Shown piece after piece: positions 7,202-12,966 of a DNA stretch of 15,816 nucleotides. This DNA comes from Flavobacteriales bacterium (lineage in GTDB: Bacteria; Bacteroidota; Bacteroidia; Flavobacteriales_D; Cryomorphaceae). Numbering within the stretch: position 1 is the stretch's first letter; every line of letters begins with the position of its first letter. The DNA lies in the NCBI GenBank assembly GCA_020200995.1, contig JAIVHQ010000046.1:1-15816 (forward strand), read 5' to 3'. A model generated the notes under the pieces. That model did not search any database and had not been told where the DNA came from. It worked only from the letters and a program-made list of their open reading frames with translations. The position numbers and the translations under genes were made by a program.

Positions 7202-7276
7202 GGCCTCGTAGTTCAATGGATAGAATAGAAGTTTCCTAAACTTTTGATAGCAGTTCGATTCTGCTCGAGGCTACCA
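7202..7276 (+). tRNA. tRNA-Arg (anticodon CCT), CCA encoded
   Basis: The cloverleaf folds fully. Acceptor GGCCTCG (7202-7208) pairs with CGAGGCT (7266-7272, first pair G-T), followed by T8, A9. The D stem is GTTC/GAAT, and the D loop contains GG. The anticodon stem GAAGT/ACTTT carries the loop TTCCTAA, with anticodon CCT at 7235-7237 reading AGG. The variable loop is four bases, and the T stem AGCAG/CTGCT encloses TTCGATT. The discriminator is A7273 and CCA is encoded (7274-7276). On the opposite strand the last codons of the glycosyltransferase gene overlap it. Confidence 0.96.
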
Positions 7277-8099
7277 CACCTAAGCCACCCGTGAGCTTTG
7301 CCGCAGAGTAGAGCAGGCTCCGAACCGCTTTCTTCACCCGGCATTTCCACAATTGTCGCAGCGTTTTGCCGGCGGTGCCGGTGCGGTATTTTTTTTGAAT
7401 GCGCACGGCTTCCTCATAGGTGCCGCAGCCGGCATTGCTCGCCCCGCCCAGCGAAAAGTAAGCCAGTGGAATGTCGATGTATTTGAAGGAATGGTTTTCC
7501 GTCCAAAGTTTTAGGAAAAGGGCATAATCGGCTGCTAGTTGGTAGGTGGTGTCGTAGCCGCCTGCTGCCTCAAACACCTTGCGCTTCACGAAAGTGGCGG
7601 GATGAAAAATCCCCATGCCCTGTGGCATGTGCTCGGGGTTCGGTTTTTCTTCACGTTCAAAAATCTCGCCCTCGAGATCACGTAATTTGATCATGTTGCC
7701 GTGCAAGACGTCGGGGCTTTCATGCTCCAAAGCTTCTAGGACCCGCTCGATGGTATGGGGCAGGTAGCGGTCGTCTGCGTTGAGGAATGCCAGGTACCGA
7801 CCGCGGGCCATTAAGGCGCCCCGGTTCATGGCATCGTAAATTCCCCCGTCCGGGGCGCTCACCCACCGGTCGATGAGGGCATCATTTTTTTCGAGAATCC
7901 CGACCGTGCCGTCTGTCGAAGCACCGTCCACCACGATGAATTCGTAGTCATTCGCAGACTGCCCCGCCACCGAAGCAATGGTCGCCGGAAGGCTCGCAGC
8001 GGCATTGTAGCACACGGTGATAACGGATACAGCAGGCCCGCTTTCCGCGAATGTTGCAGCGCGCGAGCCGCCTTGTTTCGATGCCGTTCGTTTCGTCAC
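7236..8099 (-). CDS. Family 2 glycosyltransferase
   Basis: The chosen start is GTG at 8099, giving 287 residues; an in-frame ATG at 8186 would add 29 residues and overlap the upstream gene by 44 bases. The N-terminal GT-A domain shows VSVITVCYN (about residues 24-32), IVVDGASTDGT (about 55-65), SAPDGGIYDAMNRG (81-94) and the metal-binding NADD (107-110). This pattern is typical of inverting GT2 enzymes related to the WcaA/polysaccharide-synthesis group, which transfer a sugar from a nucleotide sugar to a lipid carrier, glycan or small acceptor. The substrate cannot be read from sequence. No transmembrane segment is evident; the C-terminus is basic (RVKKAVRSLLYSAAKL). The gene is third in a minus operon after the methyltransferase and UbiA genes. 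Its stop (7238-7236) lies opposite the anticodon loop of tRNA-Arg. Confidence 0.88.
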   Translation of the reverse strand: MTKRTASKQGGSRAATFAESGPAVSVITVCYNAAASLPATIASVAGQSANDYEFIVVDGASTDGTVGILEKNDALIDRWVSAPDGGIYDAMNRGALMARGRYLAFLNADDRYLPHTIERVLEALEHESPDVLHGNMIKLRDLEGEIFEREEKPNPEHMPQGMGIFHPATFVKRKVFEAAGGYDTTYQLAADYALFLKLWTENHSFKYIDIPLAYFSLGGASNAGCGTYEEAVRIQKKYRTGTAGKTLRQLWKCRVKKAVRSLLYSAAKLTGGLGVVASSRIELLSKV

Positions 8100-8142
8100 G
8101 CCGGCGAAGTTATATAAAACAAGGCTGTGATTACTACTCAGG

Positions 8143-9030
8143 TTATACTGCTGCGAATGCCGCGGCAAAGAGGATGTACTCCGCAAAAAACAAGACCCAG
8201 AAGAGCTTGTAGAACCTTTGGATTTCGCGGTGTTCGCGCGGATCCGTTTTTGCCGAAAAGGCGATGAAGACCACCCCGATGATTAAATGACTGATGGCAA
8301 TAATTCGGGGACTCCCTGCACTGAAAGTGGTGAGCAGCGGCACTAAAATTCCCGCGAGGTACCCAATGCCCACGGTCACCACGCCCGCAGCAAAAGCCTT
8401 TCGAGCTCCCGTTTTTACCGCCAGGGTGCCGATCTCAGCTTCTGCATCGCCGCGCATGTCGGGGATGTCCTTGAACCAGGCGATGCCCAGGCTGAAGAGG
8501 GTGATGAATGCGGTGAGCAACCAAATTTCGACGGGAACGGCGCTGAGTTGAGCCTCGCCCGAGAAGTGGAGGTAGAACCCCGCGTTGATCAAAATACCTC
8601 GAACGGCTGTGATCGCGAAAGCCGCGGTGAGGTGAGAACGCTTCAGAAACACGTGCTTCCACGAGTACAAGAATCCCAAAACGGCAATTCCGCCCACGAG
8701 GAGGAGTAAAAAAGTAGAAACGAGGGCTGCGGCGAGCAGGGAAATGCCGAGTGCCGATCCGACGGTGATTCGCCCTGCGCGCATGGTCATGGCGCCCGAG
8801 GCCAACGGGAGGTCGGGCTTGTTGACGCGGTCCAGCTCCACGTCGGTCACCTGGTTGTATCCCGTGATGAACACATTGCAAGCCAGGGCGCTGATGAGGG
8901 TGAGTGCGAAAAATGAGGTGGGGAAAATCGCAGCCGAATCGGCCATAAATGCCAAAGCCGTCACGCTAACAGCGCTGCCGATAATGGTGTGCGGCCGGGT
9001 AAAGGCCCAAAATGTATGGAATGCTTTCAC
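8143..9030 (-). CDS. UbiA-family prenyltransferase, homogentisate phytyl/prenyltransferase-like
   Basis: This is a 295-residue polytopic membrane protein of the usual length, with about eight or nine hydrophobic segments. Both Asp-rich motifs that bind Mg-diphosphate are intact: NQVTDVELD (N59, D63, D67) followed by RVNKPDLPLASG, and KDIPDMRGD (D188, D191, D195). The wording of the first motif, with VNKPxLPLASG, is that of homogentisate phytyl- and solanesyltransferases (VTE2/HST, Slr1736) rather than of UbiA, MenA or the archaeal-type lipid synthases. The likely reaction is transfer of a prenyl or phytyl chain to an aromatic acceptor in the inner membrane; acceptor and chain are unknown. The start is GTG at 9030, forming a GTGA overlap with the stop of the methyltransferase gene, so translation is probably coupled. 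A kinase-like gene for prenol activation stands divergently nearby. Confidence 0.9.
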   Translation of the reverse strand: MKAFHTFWAFTRPHTIIGSAVSVTALAFMADSAAIFPTSFFALTLISALACNVFITGYNQVTDVELDRVNKPDLPLASGAMTMRAGRITVGSALGISLLAAALVSTFLLLLVGGIAVLGFLYSWKHVFLKRSHLTAAFAITAVRGILINAGFYLHFSGEAQLSAVPVEIWLLTAFITLFSLGIAWFKDIPDMRGDAEAEIGTLAVKTGARKAFAAGVVTVGIGYLAGILVPLLTTFSAGSPRIIAISHLIIGVVFIAFSAKTDPREHREIQRFYKLFWVLFFAEYILFAAAFAAV

Positions 9031-9767
9031 AGGCTGCGAAGGTAAGTGATGCGCCCCGTTCGAGAGCGGAGGGTGCCGTACTCAACTGCAATTCCCGATT
9101 GTTCGGCCCTGATTCGAAGGCGTTCACAATCCTTTTCGGAAAGTGCGCGCAGCACTGAAACTGCTCCGTCCCAAAAAGTGACCAGGATGCCGATAGGAAG
9201 CAGGTATGTAAAGAAAATACGCGACCATGTGAACGGCCTGATAAATGGCGTGAATAGCAACGGACCGATCAAGGTAGCTGCAGCAACCTGCAAAAATGTA
9301 AACACATTTCGGCGCAGCGGTTCAAAAACCATAAGGGCACCTCCCTTGGCGTGCACGCGCTTGACGATGTCCAGGCGGATGTCTTCATCAAAATGGTGAA
9401 AGGCATTGAAAAGGGTGTAGGTATCGCCTTCCGGCAAAAAGGGTTGAGTGAGGTCAACTGAATCTTTAAGGTAGGTGATGCCGCCGTGCTTGTCTACAAA
9501 GTCGGCAGCACTTTGATTGGGGTATTTGTCGGTAAGCAGGAGGGAGCCGCCCCTGCTGCGAAGCTGCTCCGTGCTTTCGATTGCAGGCTGCCCCGCGCCC
9601 GAAGCGAGATCGATCACGCGCTGCGCTCCGGCCATTTCGAGCATTCCCGGCACCGATTCGTAGAGTCTGGAAAACTCGGCGGTAAAGCCGATAAAACCCG
9701 TCTGATAGTCGCGAAGTACGCTTGGAAACCAAGGTTGATCTTCAAATTCGAACAGGGGGAGGCGCAT
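9027..9767 (-). CDS. Membrane-associated class I SAM-dependent methyltransferase
   Basis: The 246-residue protein has a SAM-binding motif I, VIDLASGAGQP (about residues 51-61), an acidic strand end LLLTDKYPN (motif II region), then YTLFNAFHHFDED and GGALMVFEPL, in the order of a class I Rossmann methyltransferase. Between about residues 153 and 208 the usual core is interrupted by two long hydrophobic stretches (FLQVAAATLIGPLLF and FFTYLLPIGILVTFW), suggesting membrane insertion. The N-terminus FEFEDQPWFPSVLRDYQTGF is a distinct preface that I cannot assign to a named enzyme. The substrate is inferred from the neighbour only: a prenylated product of the coupled UbiA enzyme. First gene of the minus operon, 32 bases from the divergent kinase gene. 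Confidence 0.82.
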   Translation of the reverse strand: MRLPLFEFEDQPWFPSVLRDYQTGFIGFTAEFSRLYESVPGMLEMAGAQRVIDLASGAGQPAIESTEQLRSRGGSLLLTDKYPNQSAADFVDKHGGITYLKDSVDLTQPFLPEGDTYTLFNAFHHFDEDIRLDIVKRVHAKGGALMVFEPLRRNVFTFLQVAAATLIGPLLFTPFIRPFTWSRIFFTYLLPIGILVTFWDGAVSVLRALSEKDCERLRIRAEQSGIAVEYGTLRSRTGRITYLRSL

Positions 9768-9772
9768 TCTGT

Positions 9773-9780
9773 TAATTTTG
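9773..9780 (+). promoter_or_regulatory. -7 promoter box of the kinase-like gene
   Basis: TAATTTTG fully matches TAnnTTTG and lies 19 bases before the GTG start at 9800. It sits in the 32-base gap between two divergent starts. No TTG lies at the ideal -33 distance, and no matching box is seen on the minus strand for the methyltransferase operon. Confidence 0.55.
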
Positions 9781-9799
9781 GCGACAATCTTTTAAGGAC

Positions 9800-10753
9800 G
9801 TGACTACCGCAATTGTTCTCGCAGGCATCATCCTGCTTCTTTTGGTTATTTCGCTCGCGCTTCAAAAGCGGACGCGAAAGCCGAATTCAATACCGCGCAA
9901 GGTACTACACATTGGTGCCATTTCAGTGTGTGCCGCTGCTGTTTATTTGGTGGATGATGCTGATCACATTCTCATTGCCGCTTTTGCAGCACTTCCACTT
10001 GTCATTGTAGCAGTGGCCGCGGGCCTGCTCAAAGATGATGCGAGTGGCCGCCGAAGTTGGGGCATGGTCTACTTCGTAATTGCCTATATCGTGCTGCTTT
10101 GGTTTTTTCGCCATTCGCGGCCGGACCTGGTTTTTTATCCCATGGCAGTCCTCGCCTGGGCCGACGGGCTGGCCACGGTGGTGGGCGAGCGGTTTGGCAA
10201 AAGACGGTTTCGCGCCGCAGGCGATATGCGCACCATCGAGGGGTCGGTCGCTTTCTTTTTGGCATCGTTTTCGGTGCTCGGATTTTCGGGGGCTTTGATC
10301 TCGGAGCCGGTGCTTTTCGAAGCATGGGGGCTTCCCTTAACCGCAGCAGTTTCTGCATTTCTCACATTGGTGGAGGCTGCCTCAGCTTCAGGCCGCGACA
10401 ACTTATGGGTACCACTCGGAGTGGTTTACTGGATTGGTATTTCACCTGATATTGACACAGGAGGCTTTTTTGTTTCGGCTGCATTTTTCCTGACGATGGC
10501 AGCGGCCGTGGTCGCATTCCGGCGCGCGTGGCTGAATGCGGGCGGCGCCGTTGTGGCTTGTCTGCTTGGCTGGGTCTTACTGATTTCGCCCATGCCCGTC
10601 AGCATCATACCTGCATTGATTTTCTTTCTCCTCGGCACTGCATTCTCTCTCTTGCCGAGAAAGATGTCGTCCAAAGTTCATCCTGAGCGCCCTTCCCGGA
10701 AGACGTGGCAGACCCCTTTGAGGGCAATAAAATACGGGGTTTCCGTTGGATGA
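9800..10753 (+). CDS. Phytol/dolichol kinase-like membrane protein with partial DUF92 tail
   Basis: This 317-residue polytopic protein starts at GTG 9800. Residues 1-210 match the CTP-dependent prenol kinase family (SEC59/dolichol kinase, phytol kinase VTE5, related to CdsA): RKVLHIG (33-39), WADGLATVVGERFGKRRF (120-137), TIEGSVAFF (145-153) and GRDNLWVPLG (198-207). Such enzymes phosphorylate long-chain prenols such as phytol or dolichol at the membrane. After about residue 225 comes a further hydrophobic region (VVAFRRAWLNAGGAVVACLLG, then FFLLGTAFSLLPRK and RKTWQ). To me it resembles the first 80 or so residues of a DUF92 domain (VTE6-like phytyl-phosphate kinase); this is by eye. The rest of DUF92 is absent, so the tail may be a relic. 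It is divergent from the UbiA operon, which suggests a joint pathway. Confidence 0.8.
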   Translation: MTTAIVLAGIILLLLVISLALQKRTRKPNSIPRKVLHIGAISVCAAAVYLVDDADHILIAAFAALPLVIVAVAAGLLKDDASGRRSWGMVYFVIAYIVLLWFFRHSRPDLVFYPMAVLAWADGLATVVGERFGKRRFRAAGDMRTIEGSVAFFLASFSVLGFSGALISEPVLFEAWGLPLTAAVSAFLTLVEAASASGRDNLWVPLGVVYWIGISPDIDTGGFFVSAAFFLTMAAAVVAFRRAWLNAGGAVVACLLGWVLLISPMPVSIIPALIFFLLGTAFSLLPRKMSSKVHPERPSRKTWQTPLRAIKYGVSVG

Positions 10754-10824
10754 GCAATGACGCTGTGAATGCAATTGCGGTAACTTTGTCCACCATTGCA
10801 GCGGTGGCATACTGCTATTTTTAG
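10750..10824 (+). CDS. Possible 24-residue hydrophobic mini-protein coupled to the kinase gene
   Basis: ATG at 10750 overlaps the kinase stop codon as ATGA. The frame runs 24 codons (MSNDAVNAIAVTLSTIAAVA, then YCYF) to TAG at 10822-10824. After a short polar start the whole product is hydrophobic, enough for a single membrane helix. It could be a coupled membrane peptide, the displaced C-terminus of a frameshifted kinase/DUF92 protein, or chance. There is no homology evidence. Confidence 0.25.
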   Translation: MSNDAVNAIAVTLSTIAAVAYCYF

Positions 10825-10859
10825 ATTGACCATTTTTGGGCTATTTAAGGTGTTGGTAA

Positions 10860-10902
10860 TGAATATTCAGATAAAGGTTTTCACACATAGTCCTGTGGAA
10901 AA
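10860..10902. promoter_or_regulatory. Palindromes upstream of the surface-protein operon
   Basis: A perfect 10-base palindrome TGAATATTCA (10860-10869) is followed by the inverted repeat TTTTCACA (10878-10885) and TGTGGAAAA (10894-10902, one bulged base). They lie 70-115 bases before the first start codon of the operon. A weak -7-like box TACATTTA (10940-10947) lies between them and the gene. Operator function is a guess. Confidence 0.2.
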
Positions 10903-10973
10903 TATTAGAACCATGAAACCTTCGACCTGCCCTAATGCGTACATTTATACTAGTTAAATGGAACTCCCCCCTT

Positions 10974-12017
10974 ATGACTAAAAAATCGCCTGCCCGGGCG
11001 ACGATATGGCTATTATCCTTACTCTGCCTGTCTTTGACAGGGCAGTTAATGGCGCAGGACTGTAGCGAGCCCGGGCTTATATGTCCTCAATTATCAACGG
11101 ATTCCGTGTCCACTTCCGAGGGTACTCCTGCGGGTGTTCCCGATGGGTTTTGTTTCGACGAGGCCCCGAATGCACTCTTCTATTCCTTCAATACTTTAGA
11201 CCAGGATCAATTTCCCGACATTGATTTCGACGATCCTACGGCATTTCTCAGCCTTGTTATCGACAGTTGTGCGGTGGATACCCTCGCCGGAAACGGAGTT
11301 CATATGGCCGTTTTTGAGGCTGAAGATGTGTGCGATCCCGCGACATATGGCGCACTAATCGCGTGCAGCGCAGAACAGGATCAGGGCACCCAGCTTTTTC
11401 TCGATGAGCTCATGCCTTCCACAACTTACTATGTCCTCGTCACGGGCGTTTTGGGCGAAGAGCCCGACGGAGTTGCGAGTGATTGCGCAATATTTCTTTC
11501 AGTATCGGGCCCCGCCGTAGAGTACGATCTCGACCCGACGGTGACAGGCGGTCTACCTATTATCCCCGGCGGTTCGGTAGACCTCAACGTCGACCCCGCC
11601 CTCGGGCCTTATGAATGGCAGGGAGAGCAACTCAGTTCTACTGAAGGTTCTACAGTAACGGCAGCTCCGACTGATTTCGGGGCCTTTACCTATTCGGTGG
11701 AAACCGAAATAAATGATTGTCCTTTTCAAGAAGGTTTTGTTGTCACGGTCGTGCCGCCGATAACACCGTTCAACGCATTTACCCCCAACAATGACGGTTT
11801 TAATGACACCTGGGAGATCGACAGAATTACAGAGTGGCCCAACGCGCAAATTGTGGTGTTTTCCCGATGGGGCTCTAAGGTGTTTCAAGCCACCAACTAT
11901 CGCAATGACTGGGATGGAGACGACCTGCCTGCAGCCACCTATTATTATGTGATAGAATTGAATCCTATTGATTTTAATACCGATCCCATCACGGGTTCCG
12001 TAACCATCGTTCGATGA
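10974..12017 (+). CDS. Secreted protein with T9SS type B (gliding-associated) C-terminal domain
   Basis: The start chosen is ATG 10974, which puts a normal signal peptide (MTKKSPARATIWLLSLLCLS, then LTGQLMAQ) at the N-terminus of a 347-residue protein; an upstream ATG at 10935 would add 13 residues before it. The middle region (about 30-260) is acidic and Cys-containing, beta-rich, with no fold I can name. The last 86 residues are a type IX secretion type B sorting domain (CHU_C type): AFTPNNDGFNDTWEI, then IVVFSRWGSKVF, NDWDG, ATYYYVIEL and a terminal GSVTIVR. Such proteins cross the outer membrane through the type IX system and are held at or released from the cell surface, usually with a PorP/SprF partner. 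Exactly such a partner follows with an ATGA overlap. It could itself be a surface scaffold for the large adhesin downstream. Confidence 0.9.
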   Translation: MTKKSPARATIWLLSLLCLSLTGQLMAQDCSEPGLICPQLSTDSVSTSEGTPAGVPDGFCFDEAPNALFYSFNTLDQDQFPDIDFDDPTAFLSLVIDSCAVDTLAGNGVHMAVFEAEDVCDPATYGALIACSAEQDQGTQLFLDELMPSTTYYVLVTGVLGEEPDGVASDCAIFLSVSGPAVEYDLDPTVTGGLPIIPGGSVDLNVDPALGPYEWQGEQLSSTEGSTVTAAPTDFGAFTYSVETEINDCPFQEGFVVTVVPPITPFNAFTPNNDGFNDTWEIDRITEWPNAQIVVFSRWGSKVFQATNYRNDWDGDDLPAATYYYVIELNPIDFNTDPITGSVTIVR

Positions 12018-12964
12018 TTTTAAGCAGATTCATAACTTATTTTGGTGTTTTTCTCCTCTTGCTTGCGGGGGGCGGCGCAATTGCCCAACAGAATGCTCAT
12101 TACACCAATTTCCTTTTCAATGCTTTCGCACTAAATCCGGCGAATGCCGGGCTCAAAGAATGCCTCGATGCCAGGGTGGGTTACAGAACCCAATGGGCCG
12201 GCTTTGACAACAATCCACGTACCGTGGTGGCCAGCGCCCATCAGCGCATCAACTCCATCAGCAATGAAAGGGGGGTGATACACGGAGCGGGATTGGTACT
12301 GCAGGGTGATGTAACGGGACCAACAGGCCGCACAAGTGCACACGCGGCCTATGCTGTTCACCTGCCCATCACCCGCAAAACACGGCTTTCATTCGGCGTC
12401 GGCGTTGGCATTTTCCAACACCGCTTCGACCTGTCACAGATCAATGTGCCCATGGCCGGAGACCCTCTTTTGCAGTCATCGCAGACCGAGCTCGTGTTTC
12501 CCGACATCAATGCCGGTGTTTGGCTTTACAGCAAATATTGGTTTGCAGGGTTTAGCGGAGGGCATTTGACAAACCCGCGGTTGAGCGATATTGGTGAATC
12601 TTACGATATGACCCCGCATTTCAACCTCATGGGCGGGCGGATTTTCGAAGTGGGCGACAAGATGAGTTATATCCCGGCAGCGCAGTTGATATTTACCGGT
12701 AACTCAACCCCTTCAATTGACGTAAACTTCTGGGCAGACTATGACAACCTGGTGGCCTTAGGTGTGGCCTTCAGATCGCAGGATGCAGTGGCAGGAATGC
12801 TGAAGTTTAATTTTCTCGACTATTTCACCATTGCCTATGCCTACGATTTTACCTATTCCAAAGTGAGGCTGGGGCCGTCAAATGCCCACGAAATCATACT
12901 GGGAATAACAGCGTGCCCGAGAAGCCAAAAAGTGGGGTTTGTACCCTGTAATGCATACGACTAA
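12014..12964 (+). CDS. PorP/SprF family type IX secretion membrane protein
   Basis: The 316-residue product has a signal peptide (hydrophobic LLLLAGGGAIAQ, cleavage near residue 24). Directly after it comes the family signature QQNAHYTNFLFNAFALNPAN, where the Asn-Pro-Ala step is typical of PorP/SprF. The rest is made of alternating amphipathic strands with aromatic ends (LSFGVGVGIFQHRF, WFAGFSGGHL, FTIAYAYDFTYS), as in an outer-membrane beta-barrel. SprF-type proteins are needed for export or surface attachment of SprB-like adhesins with type B sorting domains. The gene overlaps the upstream secreted protein by ATGA, and only 2 bases separate its stop from the start of the adhesin, so all three are probably made together. 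Confidence 0.92.
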   Translation: MILSRFITYFGVFLLLLAGGGAIAQQNAHYTNFLFNAFALNPANAGLKECLDARVGYRTQWAGFDNNPRTVVASAHQRINSISNERGVIHGAGLVLQGDVTGPTGRTSAHAAYAVHLPITRKTRLSFGVGVGIFQHRFDLSQINVPMAGDPLLQSSQTELVFPDINAGVWLYSKYWFAGFSGGHLTNPRLSDIGESYDMTPHFNLMGGRIFEVGDKMSYIPAAQLIFTGNSTPSIDVNFWADYDNLVALGVAFRSQDAVAGMLKFNFLDYFTIAYAYDFTYSKVRLGPSNAHEIILGITACPRSQKVGFVPCNAYD

Positions 12965-12966
12965 GC

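Noticed and set aside
10781..10788. TAACTTTG as a promoter for the surface-protein operon
   Set aside because: It matches TAnnTTTG but lies inside the mini-ORF, 186 bases before the gene, with no TTG at the -33 position.
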